Assembly (NCBI RefSeq): GCF_964204645.1
Contig: NC_134027.1
Span: forward strand, 13,440,485 to 13,504,484
Direction: 5' to 3'
DNA length: 64,000 bases
Origin: Tubulanus polymorphus
Lineage: Eukaryota > Nemertea > Palaeonemertea > Tubulaniformes > Tubulanidae
In this document: positions 30,413-42,402 of the stretch, piece after piece
Layout: each line of letters opens with the position of its first letter
Numbering within the stretch: position 1 is the first letter of the stretch
The notes under the pieces: model-generated
What the model saw: only the letters and a program-made list of their open reading frames with translations
What the model was told of the DNA's origin: nothing
Databases searched by the model: none
Made by a program: the position numbers and the translations under genes

Positions 30413-30600
30413 AACCCGAAATCGAAGCTCTGAGCAAGCGTTAAATCCGCACAGACTTCGAACAATCCATGAGTTTAAACAGGCCATCGCGAATCGATTT
30501 TGTATAACAACCGCCACTGCAGGCGAAGCGCATACTGCCAAGCGCGCTATAACCGAGTTGCTTAGCAGCGCCGCGGTGCGGAATAGTACGCCGACTCCCC

Positions 30601-31108
30601 ATTGATATATTATCCATGATTTTAAGAATTCATCTAAACAACCCAATAAATTAGATAGTGTTTCTGAATGCGCTTCTTTACTGAATAAATGTGATACTTT
30701 TGATCTTAAACATTGATATCTTTCTCTAATATATTCTGTCATATAATCATTATAATGTTCTCTATTATCTTTTTTTCCAATTTCTCATATATTCTGGATT
30801 ATTTGCTCGCCATTGTTTTTTCAATTCTTTACATTTTTCTAGATTATTTGTATAATATTGTTTACTATTTTGATTATGACAGCTTTATCTCGTAAACCAT
30901 CATTACCAATCTTACGTTTATAATAGTCTGTAAATGGCTTACTTTTTGGTTTACCTATGTCAGCGATATGATGTTGGCATTGAGCCAATTCATGTAAAAT
31001 CGCGGTACGTTTTTTTATGTGAGCATTTCTTTTATTGGTTCTCGGCTTAAACGACGTATAATCGATGCGATTGAAGACATGGCGAACCTCCGTCGATGAC
31101 ATGGTCAA
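30601..31108 (-). pseudogene. HNH-nuclease-like gene, N-terminal part
   Basis: The reverse strand has a possible start at 31108 (MSSTEVRHVFNRIDYTSFKP), a KRNAHIKKRTAILHELAQCQ stretch and YYKRKIGNDGL. After frameshifts it has LEKCKELKKQWRANNPEYMR and then LLGCLDEFLKSWIIYQ, where it is cut at 30601. NNPEYMR-type repeats and the LLGC helix usually precede the HNH core in viral and phage nucleases; the core itself is at 13158-13424. The gene was split by the 13425-30600 transposon. Confidence 0.55.
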
Positions 31109-31180
31109 CTGAGTTAAAATTCTACGAAAAACTGTTTTTGGCGGGAAAATTCTTTGCTCTCGCGTATAAAATTGCAATAA

Positions 31181-31810
31181 CCTCGATTGGGGGCGTCGTC
31201 TCTACGAGCGAATGGGATTGGCTGTTTTTGGGATTTACGGGGAATTCCGGCGCTACTAAAATAATTATGGGAAAGCCGTAGAATGGCGTACGTTTTATTG
31301 GACTAGGTGCCGTATACGTGCGAATTTCAAATGCTCATTGCTGGTGAGGATGTAATTATTTCACACATCCGCCATAGGTATTGTTTCATTTTAATACCCG
31401 GTGATTGTTTCGATTGAAATTGAGGTGTAAGCGAATATTCACTCATACGAGGCCTCCACATGCACGCGGAGTGTTACACTACACACACAAGCTCGTACAG
31501 TACACTACTCAAGGTGATGCTGTAATGCGTCCACCACGTCTGACATGAAAATAGGCTGAATAATCGTAGGAGAAGATGAGCGCTGTGTTTTCTGTTCGAT
31601 AGAATTTGTAATAAATTGTAATTTCTTATGACCTGAAAATACTAAGCAGCAAACTATAAGGTCTGTCGAGGTCTGAATATTGTAGTGGTAAATTCCAGGA
31701 TTTTAAACGATCTAATAGCCGATTTCTTCTGTACCGGTATTTTAGCTTCCGCGACCAAGGAAGACGTTTCCAAGACCTCAGCCACCCTCTGATGTGACAT
31801 CATATGAATT
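31181..31810. other. Intergenic sequence, nothing recognised
   Basis: GC content is balanced with no long frame. No repeat shared with other parts of the window was noticed. Confidence 0.4.
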
Positions 31811-31811
31811 T

Positions 31812-32398
31812 TAGGCCATCCCAAAATATTGCTATATTTGCCGTAACCCGACCGACCCTACTTCAAAGGAACCGAGTGAAAACTTTTTTTTCTGGGATTC
31901 ATTAAAATAAATTTTATTTTTGATAAAAACGGCCGACCGACCGACCCACTGCCGACGTATGAGCTACATATGTTTGAATTCAAGTGTGCATCGTGTAAAA
32001 ACATGCCTTGACATGTGGCCTAGTTTAATTTTTCCAGGAAACTGGCAGTGTTCCAATAAGCTGCCATTCATTCTAATAGTGACTATATTTTAAAGCTGGT
32101 AACGTAAAAGCGCGCTGATATTCAATGTACTGTTTCATTTTTAACACAGAGATGACGCTCTGGACGAAGTTATAATTTTAGAATAATTCTCGAAATCTAG
32201 ACTATTAGACAAATTTCCCGTGCACAACGTAGATGATTTTTTTGCGATATTGTTTCCATGTAAAAAAGCCCAAAGGTGAAAAATGTGTTTTTTTGGCCAA
32301 AGATTTTGCCAAAAAAAATAATTTCTACCTACCTACCGACTCATCCTGAAAAGTTGAGTCGGTGTTACGGCAAACAGACAATTATTTTGGGATGGCCT
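31812..32398. mobile_element. Non-autonomous inverted-repeat transposon
   Basis: About 590 bp. The left end AGGCCATCCCAAAATATTGC with TTTGCCGTAAC is matched by the inverted right end (GTTACGGCAAAC, ATTATTTTGGGATGGCCT). Both ends are followed inward by CCGACC/CCGACT repeats. No coding frame; a MITE whose autonomous partner is not in the window. Confidence 0.65.
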
Positions 32399-32530
32399 TA
32401 TTAGGGTTTTCTGTTACATCACAGAAAATCCTATTGATATTCGCGTGTTTCTTATTAGGGTTTCTGCTGCCTTCGCAGAAACCCTATTGTATTCCTGCTG
32501 ATTATTAAAACCCTCTTGTAATTCTGTTGA
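32399..32530. repeat. Hairpin repeat family (AGGGTTTCTGC)
   Basis: A palindromic unit TTTCTGCTGCCTTCGCAGAAA inside AGGG...CCCT, followed by ATTGTATTCCTGCTGATTAT, with a diverged copy in front (AGGGTTTTCTGTTACATCAC). The same unit occurs at 37528-37740 before an ATT microsatellite. Confidence 0.65.
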
Positions 32531-32792
32531 TTGTTATTATTATAATTTACATATTTTCCACTTTTTTCGCACATAAAATACATCTTCTATCAGATTCGAC
32601 AACTAACAGCTTCTAATTGAAATGTAGAATTCTGATAGTAATATAACACGCAGTCGCTCCGAGTAGATTATATCTATGCACTCTCCGTCCTATTTTAAAC
32701 TTAAAATTACTGACTGAAAGATAACACCGGATGAAAGTAGCAATCGCGACTCGCCCTGTCCGGTACTCCCACTAACGATAAAAACAGCGTCC

Positions 32793-32868
32793 TGTCTTGT
32801 GGCATGGTGGATAAGGTGTTTGACTCCCAACTGAGAGGTCGAGGGTTCGAATCCTAGTGAAACCATGC
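32793..32868 (+). repeat. tRNA-derived SINE head or degenerate tRNA gene
   Basis: It contains an A-box-like TGGCATGGTGG (32800-32810) and a perfect B box GGTTCGAATCC (32844-32854) at the spacing of a polymerase III promoter. The anticodon position would read CCC (Gly). The anticodon and T stems pair poorly, so a SINE head or tRNA pseudogene is more likely than a working tRNA. Confidence 0.6.
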
Positions 32869-35090
32869 ATTTAGGTAGGGCACGTAGCTGCGCCGGCGCA
32901 TAACAATTTGTTTATTAATGAAAGAACATGGTGGATGGTTGAAATCATTTTCGGCTTAAATTTATCGCGAGTTTTAGGACGAATTTCACGAAACCATGAT
33001 TTCTAAAATGAGTCAATTGATTAATTCTATTCGTAAATCAATTTACGTTGGCTACATTTCCTGAAGATTTCGGGCTCAAATCAACGTGATATGGACAGAA
33101 ATTGTAGGAATTTTCACACGGAATTTTACTTCCGCGTTCAGTTGACGACTCGGATCGATGACAACGTCAGCGGAGTTTATGTATTTTAAGGTGAGAATCC
33201 GTTAACCAGGGAATGTATTAAATGATTTCTTTAATAATATGAGTATGGTAGCAAATGAGTAGGCCTACTCGGTGAAGCAATGATCATTGTTGGCTACTTA
33301 GAATAGATTTAGGCCCTAAATATAATGGGTAGAGCCAGTCAGTGGAATGCCTTAATAGCAGCTAGTTATGGCCTGGTTTACACTGAATGTGCATGACAAT
33401 TTATTGTGATTACTTTCTTTCCAGCTATTATTCATGGAATGAACTGGTCACTACGGTTTTCAATTCCTTTGCGGATTCTTGCAGGAATATTAAACCACAG
33501 TGCGCAAATGTATGTTTCAAATTAGGCTTTTTCGACATTGACAGCCAAAGACGTAACTTAACACTCTAACTGAAGCGCAACTGTCTCAGATGCTGTAAGT
33601 ACTTGACGTTTTGCGTAATTGTTTTTTTGTAATGCAATATTTGGATTAGTCATCAGTCCTGCTAACGTACATGCAGAATTGGATTCATTGTAATTATGGG
33701 ATGATAATTCATGGGCGTCACGAGTCCTCTGACATACCCTTGATATGAAGCTTTTTTAATGTTAATCATTGACTTGTTTTGGAGTAAACTGAATTGCCCT
33801 TAAAATACCAATGCCACGTGGCTTGGTGTCTATGCTCTACGAGACTGTAGTAATAGATTTTCACAACAAACTCATGATTTCAAATAGTCTCCTAAGATAT
33901 CTATATATTATTTCGCTCCTTACCTAAGTAATTCTTACATATGATTGCTTAATTACAGATGGAAAGAGGTCAGATGGCATGAAAATCGACTGTGGCTGAC
34001 TAATTGGCGCGAGTAACCAAAATGCTTCGATCATCAGGGGTAGACAAATTAGCCGAATATGAATGAAAACTTCACCTTGATGATCATCAGTTGATTTTGC
34101 TGCAATTATTTGCCTGGATATATCCTTCATTTCAAAATCTGTCTTCAGTAGAATTTCTTTCAATAAAATATTTTGAAGATTGAATTTGAATTGATCTTAA
34201 AACCAGAGAAAGCATTCAGAAATTTAGAAAATCCTTGACTCATAATCAAATTCTGTGAAGTCAGTTAAGGTCATTTTGGTCCAATCAAGCCCAGGGTTCA
34301 GGTGACTAAAACTCAATTCCTCACTCTCTTATAATGCCGAGTACGACGGAGTTTACACATTGAAACACGTTGGGATGTGTAAGTGTAATTTGGATAAGTC
34401 CACAATATGATGACCGCCCTGCCCCGCTGCATCTGAGACGTCAACAAGTTAGAGTGTATTGCTTCGATGACAAACTGACTCCTACGCAAGATGACCATCC
34501 AATTCAAATGTAAATTAAGAAAGAAAACAACAAAACTAGTTGCGTTGATCAACAAAAATAAATCAATAGTTTATTACAATACTTCAATTTCAAAATAAGG
34601 ATAGGAAAAAAGTGAACAATAAGTGTGTTTGCCATGCGTCTTTAAATATTTCCCAAGAATATGTCTTTGTCTGGCCATCACCTGCCTCGACGTCAGACTT
34701 TTTCGAGATTTTCGCTAAAAATACGAAACAAGACAAAATTGATGGATGGGAATCATACATGCTACATTCACTTTTACTTTAACATTGGAATCAGCTAAGG
34801 CAATTTTCTAGGAGGAAAAATGGAGTCAAATGATGTTTCAAAATCTGGACGGGAAAAGTTTTACAGAATTGTATGGCTAATGGCAAATACATGTTTATAT
34901 TGATAAGGTAAATATCTGTATAAAAGGTTGTATAGCAACTTGAATTGAAGGATTAATGCAATAGGTCTCTTATTCTAAAAGACGAGTGAGCCATACTTAC
35001 TAGATTGGTCATGTGAATCAACATCAAATTTAGAGCTATCATCCATTTTTAGTTTTCAATCAAAGACCAACCTATGAAATAAAGTACATA
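32869..35090. other. Intergenic sequence, nothing recognised
   Basis: Open frames here are short (60-80 codons) and have no recognisable motif. No strong repeat was noticed. Confidence 0.4.
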
Positions 35091-35094
35091 TTTT

Positions 35095-35640
35095 TCTGAT
35101 AACAACCTGGAATAAATTAAAATAAGTCTGAGGAATTCACTAAATTTCTGTATCGAACCCCTAATAGGGCCTATATAACCTATAGATTGATACTTACATA
35201 CGACAAATTGACGAAGAAACTTCATTTGACAGTATACAAACTCGCGGACAAACTCCCAAAATGAATCATGTCCTATTCACCTAGAATCAAACAAAATACA
35301 ACTAAAAAATTCACAAGACAGATTTCGGTTTCGAATCCTTCAAATAGCTGTTTACTTACATGAAACGAATTATCAAACTACTTCTGCCGACAGCATACCA
35401 ACTCGCTGACAAACCCCCAAAATGAAACGTGTCATGATAAACATCTGGAATTAAACGTAATAAAGCTACAAAATTTACAAAATGTCGGTTTCGAATCCCT
35501 CAAATAGCCTTACACTTACAAATGATGGATTATCAAACAACTATGAACTCCCACAACGCCACATGTCTTTAATAATCTACAGTGAAAACCTGGAATTAAA
35601 TGAAATAAATCTTAAAATTCCGATTTGAACCCAACGTAGG
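35095..35640. repeat. Diverged tandem repeat, about 170-bp unit
   Basis: Three to four units share CCTGGAAT(T/A)AAA(T/C), GGTTTCGAATCC(T/C)TCAAAT, CTTACA and CAAACTCGC(G/T)GACAAAC with CCAAAATGAA. The units differ by many substitutions and indels, so the array is old. Confidence 0.6.
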
Positions 35641-37490
35641 CCCTCTCTCTACTTGTAGGCTTAAGATCTTGAAATAGGATAAATAATGTTATGATGAGAG
35701 GCATAATGGTTCGGAAAAATTGAATTCAATATGGCTCTTGGCCCGGCAAAGTTTGCTTTTGAAATATCCTTTTGATTAGGCCTAGTTACACATTTTAAAA
35801 GCAAATGACATTTTGCATCAAACTAAAAGCGGCTTTGTTGAGGAAAAGATTCGTTTGAGTCGTAAAATTTATAGCCTAGAACCAATTTCTTCGTCAAAGC
35901 GTGATGCACAATTTTGACTGGGTCTTTTTTCCACGTGGTAGTGGACAGAAAATTTGAATAGGCCTAAATAATAGAATAATCTTTCTTAGGTTTCATGATA
36001 AAGATGCAGCATTAACTTAGATTAATGCTTATCTTTTACAATTAGGCTTATGTTTCAAAGGAAAATGCCCACAGTTGGTCGAACAGGGGTTAGGCATTGA
36101 TGGTAGGTAGAGGGGCTGTGTGTGTGTGCTGAAACAGAGATAAAAATGCACGGGAACGAGTTTGTCGAGTGGAGCTTATTATTCCATGAGGGATAGTGTA
36201 CTATAGTCATATTATATATCAAAATGTTCCTTATTAGTTCCGCTGCATTGCATCGCTAAAAACAAATTGAGGTAGGTTTCCCTGTATTTTTTTACATATT
36301 ACATCACTTACAACGATAAACGTCCGTCGCCGACTGAAAAATTCGGAATGACAAAAACTTCGGCATTGAGAGCGCCACCGCACCAATTCAAATTCAATTA
36401 TATGGATCGGAAACCCTCCAGCGATGCACTCTATGATCTTTAGAACCTGTCTCTGCTGACTGGGAATAAGATATTTCTCAGCGCGAAGGGGGCGGGGCGC
36501 AGCGTCACCAGGTCCCGCTCCGCGAAGAAGCTAGATTTTCAAAGAAATGAGTGCACGCGTACGGGCGTGACCACTTGTTAGTGACGTCATCATGAAGGAT
36601 GGCTCCGAGAATCGCCACATCACAGGTTACTATGAATAAATGGGATTCGACCATTCAAAAGTTCAAAATGTGCTTTCTTGTTTTGTAAAACAAGTTTATT
36701 CATGTCGTTATATAAAGCATTTTGTTTGAAACATTCTTTAATAATGTTTGTTGAGTTTAAAGCCAATTGTCGTTGTGTAATTCGATACTGGTCACTGACA
36801 TCAAAGTTTTAGTTTCTGTTCACATGTTTCGACTTTTAAATATCCAACTTGTATGTTCTATCTTTTAATACAGGCCATGTGATTAATTGCGTATCACTCC
36901 GTTAGTTTAAAAAGAGAGCACATATTTCGATATTGTTAAATAATTAAATACATTTTTTTCTGTCACACGTTGATTTTTACACATCACTTATAAAATTCAA
37001 ATGTACGTGATGTATTATGTAAGCTTGTTCTTAAAAATACACTATGAATTTTCAATTTGTACTGACCATAATAGTTTATTTTTCGTAAATAAAATTTATA
37101 TTTTAATCAAATAATTTCAAAATCTTTTCTATGCCCTCTGCAACAGAAAGTTACTAAGGACTATTACATATTCAGATGTACGTTGATAATTGATTTCAAT
37201 CGTCCCTTGAAATAATTATATGAACATTATTTCGGAAAATGCAGGTGGCGCACAATCATAATACATACAACTCATCAAGCTGACGAGTCGTTTCCGTAAC
37301 CAATGTTACAGACGGGTAACCAATCTAACCAACTCCACAGACAACTAAACGACCCGAGTAACCCCCAATTTGACTATAACTATAAATTATGTTATGTTAA
37401 ACCGCATTGGTGTGACTTGACACATCAAATGCGTATCCCGTATTGATATATTTCTATTATCCACTTTTCGAATTATGAATAGTACGCCTG
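35641..37490. other. Intergenic sequence, nothing recognised
   Basis: It has a short TG run near 36117 and no convincing frame. The part after 36650 is more AT-rich. Confidence 0.4.
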
Positions 37491-37496
37491 CTCAGA

Positions 37497-37622
37497 AAAC
37501 CCGTTATCGCTGCTTTGCAGCTATATTTAGGGTTTCTACTGCTTTCGCAGAAACCCTATTGTAATTCTGTTGATTATTAGGGTTTCTGCTGCTTTCGCAG
37601 AAACCCTATTGTAATTCTGTTG

Positions 37623-37671
<49 letters not shown>

Positions 37672-37745
37672 GGGTTTCTGCAGCCTTCGCAAAAACCCTA
37701 TTGTATTCCTGCTGATTATTATTATTATTATTATATTCTTTTTCA
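37497..37745. repeat. Compound hairpin repeat and ATT microsatellite
   Basis: It starts with AAACCCGTTATCGCTGCTTT and GCAGCTATATTT, then has two tandem units of the AGGGTTTCT..GCAGAAACCCT hairpin with ATTGTAATTCTGTTGATTAT. A pure (ATT)n run at about 37623-37670, another hairpin unit and a short second ATT run follow. Confidence 0.75.
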
Positions 37746-38340
37746 CACTGGATCTTACTGAAGGATAAAAACAACTGCAACTTACTTTCATTGTCGGCGA
37801 AACCATTCTGTATCACAAGTACTATGCTGCATTGACAAATACTGTATATAATATTAATCAGAATGCCACTGTTTACTCACTGTGAGCCTCTAAACATCGA
37901 AATTTAAGCCCGATTCAAACAGTATCCATCTACGTATGTGTATTGCCTACGTGTCTTATTCCCACAGTGCGGCAGTGCGTGTATTTGTGTGCGTATCCGT
38001 ATATGCAGTGATAGACAGCCCTGTTCTAGATCAGTAGTAAAAAGTATTTTTATCACTCTACGAGTCGATTGTTTTGCCGTTGAAATTGGACATTCTCGAG
38101 TGAACGCAACTGAGGAGTTTTTATAGCCTTGTTTGTGCCGCATATACGTACGTACAAGCAATAGCATCCTTGCAGTAACTTTCCTGGATAGAGGAATGCA
38201 GCTACGGTATCTATACGCGAGAGCCTGGATGGCTATATTCTTCTGCTAGCATTACAATATTCCTTGACGGATTTACTTGCAACTTTCGTGAGATGTACGG
38301 ATCACAGGTACCTTGAGGTAAGTCGAAGGGATCTTTGATT
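37746..38340. other. Intergenic sequence, nothing recognised
   Basis: The frame on the reverse strand at 37904-38167 and its forward shadow have no recognisable motif. Confidence 0.4.
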
Positions 38341-38344
38341 GGGG

Positions 38345-39780
38345 ACCCCGTTCACCCACCAGGGGGCGTTTTACTTTTGAAAATTCTGACATCGAAAAGT
38401 TACTGTGTGAGAAAAATTTTTGTCTTTGAGTTTTCAGCTTCGGCCGAGCACGAAAGTTGTTCATAACAGCCTGGAGGCTAAAAAAGTCAATGGAACGCCC
38501 TATCTACGATTAACCGTTTGGGCGCTACGGGCTCGAAAATGGACCCACATATTTTTTAAAGAGATTTTTGCTCCTAGCTCCTTAACCGGTGGAGATAGAA
38601 TTGTGGTTACAACGAGTGACCAGTAGCCCTTGACAAGATGCTTGTATTGATGTATGGTATAACTATGTAACTCATATGGTTCTCCGGTAGCGCCACCTAT
38701 AAGACGCTGGAAAACACATTTTCATCTATATCGACTAAGGGTATCAATGGATTTCTATAAAAATTGATACACATGTACCTGGTTACTAAATGCAACGAAC
38801 CCCTCACATGATTAGTTCCTATCTTAACCACTAGGGGGCGTAAATTTTGAATCGATTTCGGCATCCATTTTTCGTATGTAATGCGGTCTGTTTATAATGA
38901 AAATCACAAAACTTGGTATAAGTACAAAGACATGTGTATAATACAATAATATGTGTAAATATATAGTATTGATGTATGGTATAACTATGTAGCTCATATG
39001 GATCACCAGTAGCGCCTCATATAAGACGCTGGAATACGCATTTTCATCTATATCGACTAAGGTTATCAATGGATTTCTATAAAAATTGATACACATGTAC
39101 CTGGTTACTAAACGAAACGAACCCCACATATGATTAGTTCCCATTTTAACCACTAGAGGGCGTAAATTTTGAAAAATCGATTTCAGCATCCATTTTTCGC
39201 ATTTAATGCGGTCTGTTTATTGTGAAAATCACAAAACTTGGTATAAGTATGAAGGCATGTGTGTAATATTTCCTTCCTGCATAAATAGTTCATACAACTG
39301 CCACCAGGGGACTGTGACAACAACAATTTTTGCTCCTAGGTCCTTAACCGTTGGCGATAGAATCGAGGTTGCAATGTGTGGTTAGCAGCCCTTTTCAAGA
39401 TACTTGAAGTGATGTATGGTTTAAGTAGGTAACTTATATGGTTCTTCAGGAGCGCCACCTACATTTTGCTGGAAATACATTTTTATTCATATCTACTAAG
39501 CGGATAAAGGGATTTCTATAAAAATTGATACACGTATACCTGGATATGAGATACAACGAACCCCTCACATAATAAGTTCCTATTCTAACCAGTAGGGGGC
39601 GTACATTTCGAAAACTCATTCTAACATCCGTTTCCTTACGTGTAATTCAGTCATTTTATGATAGACCTAAACAAAAACCTGGTGTGAGTACAAATACATA
39701 AGTATCGTACGCTAACCACCAAAATTAGTTCATACAACTGCCACTAGGGAATGGTAAAAATACTGTATCTTCGCTATTCT
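38345..39780. repeat. Three-copy minisatellite with CTCF-like motifs
   Basis: Three diverged units begin at about 38645, 38970 and 39410 with GATGTATGGTATAACTATGT. They contain AGCGCC(A/T)C, ATTTCTATAAAAATTGATAC, a GAACCCC(T)CACA segment and a motif (C)CACTAGGGGGCGT (38831, 39152, 39591; a fourth, CCACCAGGGGGCGT, lies at 38356). Between units are GTTCATACAACTGCCAC segments (39288, 39729). Confidence 0.7.
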
Positions 39781-41340
39781 CGATTTCCTCTAAACTTTGT
39801 ACATAAGTACTTTGCGCGTAGTAGCCCTTGTGGGTCAACATATCCATGTCATAAGTTGACCCCTAGGTGGCACTCCTTTCGGTGAAATGTTTGCACGCAC
39901 CCTTGTACGACATTGTATCCAGCAAGGCAGAAACCCGTTATCGCTGCTTTGCAGCTATATTTATTATTATTTTATGTCACACTATTTTCGCTAAAAGAAC
40001 TAAGGCTTTGTTACCTTGCCACTGTTGTCGATACAATCCGTATGATATCGTTCGGCTCACTGAGATCTACAAATACATCGCGTGTTTTTTCACGAATCAT
40101 CGTTACAAAAGCACTGTCGGGCCGTAAACATCGTTAATTTAGCCCCATTCAATGGGGCGACATGTTTTTCGAGTCGTCATCCCGAAATCAACCCGCAGGC
40201 CGATTGTCACTTCGATTATCAATTCAATTATAAATGAACGAATTTATTGCCGCAGACTTCACATTCAGCCGCGGTCTTCAAACAGTAATTTTAACAATAC
40301 CCCATTTTCCTCATCAAATCATATTACCGATACACAGGAAATTTACTACTTTAGATTTAAAAGCACTGTCGAGCCGTAAACATCGACGAATCGACGTGTG
40401 TCATTACATCGTGGTTCCGGGTATCAGCTGCGAGTTTCTCCTCATCATGAGAATCAAATCGAGTACAAATTAATTTATTACTAGCAGTGATTTGGCTGCT
40501 GGTTTCAAGGAGTTAGTTTAACAATACCTATTTTTCTTTACCAAATTAACCGTGTATTTACTAAGATAAATCATTAGTGTACCGGGGAGTCGTAGGCCTA
40601 AACTAAACACGCCGAAGAGATATAGCGGAGAAAAGCTGTTGTGTCGACGAGGTATCAAAATAAAAGAATATATTACATTATTCGGCCGCGGGCTTCAACC
40701 TCTATATCAATACCATCAATACTCTATATTTCCTACAGTACATACCGATCATTGTCAAATGCACAAGGTATTTACTAAATAACGGTATATAACACACTCC
40801 TATCCGTATGCTGGACTCACACTTAACATTCGGAGTAAGCGTTCGCTGTGGGGGAAAGGAGATCGTTCGCTGTGTCGTTTGAAGTGTTTATCGAGTTTTA
40901 CACGGCTTTCGGCCTACCGGTACTGAGCTTTACTGTCTCAAACAAACACAGTATAATTGTTGCATTTATTAACGAACTCATTGGATTGAACTTCAAAACA
41001 AAATTTACGATATTTAGGAGGGTTGTTATTCAATAGGCCTACAATCAATCTGTCCAGATGTTAGGCCTACGCATATACATAGGCCTACATAGGCTAGTAG
41101 CCTCTACTAGGTTAATGCTAAGTTCACTGTAAAGGAGGAATCAGATTTATTAAAATGCATGTTAATTAGTGATTAACTGGTTCCGACTTGCAACGATCAA
41201 TCACAATTATCAATTTTATTGCAAAAAATGAAGATTTTTTTGAAAATTTCGTCTGAGCAGAAAGCTTTATAAGCCAGACTTTTCATTTGAGTTTTTTCAT
41301 CATAAATGAACCAGGTATTTCATTAATTCCTATTGACTTA
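39781..41340. repeat. Dispersed repeat copies, no gene
   Basis: At 39922-39960 another copy of GCAGAAACCCGTTATCGCTG with its GCTGCTTTGCAGC hairpin is found. AAAGCACTGTCGGGCCGTAA (about 40108) and AAAGCACTGTCGAGCCGTAA (about 40361) are a direct repeat about 250 bp apart. The remainder has short frames without motifs and several GGCCTAC repeats near 41035-41100. Confidence 0.5.
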
Positions 41341-41639
41341 AGCCGGGCGTAGGTCGGCCTTGCGACGGCTTGTGACTCACTGCGACGCCATTCACTACGA
41401 CCACCATCGACCTACGCTCCCTTTCGACGGGTTGCGACTTTCGGCAACGCCAGTCACAAGGAGTCGCAAGTGTTCTACTTTCTGCGACGCGACACTACTG
41501 TCACAACCAACCTACGCGCTCATGCAACTGGCAGAAACTAGTCGCACCAGTCGCTGACAATCGTATCGCAACTGCACCGAAACTTGCGATGCAACGCGAG
41601 AATCACATCGCGTCACAAGGCCGACCTACGTCCGGCTTT
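41340..41639. mobile_element. Inverted-repeat element flanked by TTAA
   Basis: The left end GCCGGGCGTAGGTCGGCCTT and the right end AAGGCCGACCTACGTCCGGC are inverted copies. TTAA directly flanks both sides, as expected for piggyBac-type or other TTAA-targeting elements. The interior has many TGCGAC/GTCGCA repeats and no frame. Confidence 0.65.
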
Positions 41640-41649
41640 AAGTTACTGC

Positions 41650-41986
41650 GGAGCCCCAGAAATATCTTTTTTTTCGTTCAAAAGACCTTTTGCTTGAAAA
41701 TTCTTTTGTCGGAACAACATTTATTTCGTTCCAACCAATAATATTCTGTTCGATTGAACCAATTTGAAAAAATCGTTAGAACAATGTTGAACAAACTTCT
41801 TTTTGTCGAAACGAAAGGTTTTTCGTTCGAACAATCGTTCGATCGAACAGAATCGTTTTAATTTGAACAGAATTTTCTTGTCAGAACATTAAGTTTTTCG
41901 TTCGAACAAGTATATTGTAAAAAGTTTTTTCTCCGAACCAAAAGTATTAAGCATTTTGTTCAATCGAACAGAATCGTTTTCATTCA
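41650..41986. repeat. TTCGAACAA-type degenerate repeat, left half
   Basis: Many copies of TCGTTCGAACAA, GATCGAACAGAATCGTTTT and TTTTCTTGTCAGAACATTAA. The same repeat resumes at 57601-57770 on the other side of element C, so C was inserted into it. Confidence 0.7.
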
Positions 41987-41992
41987 AACATT
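41987..41992 (+). repeat. Left 6-bp target site duplication of Polinton C (AACATT)
   Basis: AACATT precedes the first TIR base (AGAAATAGGG). The same six bases follow the right TIR at 57595-57600. Confidence 0.88.
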
Positions 41993-42402
41993 AGAAATAG
42001 GGAAAGTGGGCTTTCATACCAGAGTACGAGAGTACTAGCTCTCATCACCACAAGTAATTTTTTTTCCTTATAAATGGGGGGAATGAACAACATACAGAAA
42101 ACAATAATGTCAATAAAAATCAATATTATTGCCCGTATTGTAAAAAATACATCGATAAATCTAATAAATCTAAACATGAAAAATCTGCAAATCATATAAA
42201 AAATGTAATAGATTTTGAAACTCCAGAAAATTCCAATGAAAGAAAAGAACGATAAGATGATATGAATGTGGATGAAATAAAATGTGAAGTTTGTAATGAA
42301 TTTATAGTAAAAAGGAATTATAAAAGACATCTCGAATCACAAAAACACCATCAAAATTTGAGTAATAATGTTTTAGGAATAGATTTTTTTGATGATAAAC
42401 CT
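41993..42402 (+). repeat. Left long TIR of Polinton C
   Basis: Inverted at about 57186-57594 with scattered mismatches. It includes AGAAATAGGGAAAGTGGGCT, CTCATCACCACAAG, the T-tract promoter, and the first 100 or so codons of the zinc-finger N-terminus of PolB. Homology ends soon after GATGATAAAC. Confidence 0.85.

Larger units (their letters stand above)
13425..30600. mobile_element. ISL2EU-like DNA transposon containing Polinton B
   Basis: The outer borders are inferred from the split HNH gene. The reading continues if 13425-30600 and one of two AT dinucleotides (13423-13424, 30601-30602) are removed. CAACTCGGTTATAGCG occurs 40 bp inside the left end (13465-13480) and, inverted, 40 bp inside the right end (30545-30560). 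Inside are THAP and HTH transposase exons and a YqaJ nuclease pseudogene, the gene pair described for ISL2EU transposons, which I recall as making 2-bp AT or TA target duplications. Without Polinton B the element would be about 4.5 kb. Confidence 0.65.

Noticed and set aside
32793-32868. Functional tRNA-Gly gene
   Set aside because: The A and B boxes are good, but the anticodon and T stems pair poorly; a SINE head or pseudogene is more likely.
37577-37816. Frame with a long isoleucine run
   Set aside because: It is the translation of the ATT microsatellite.
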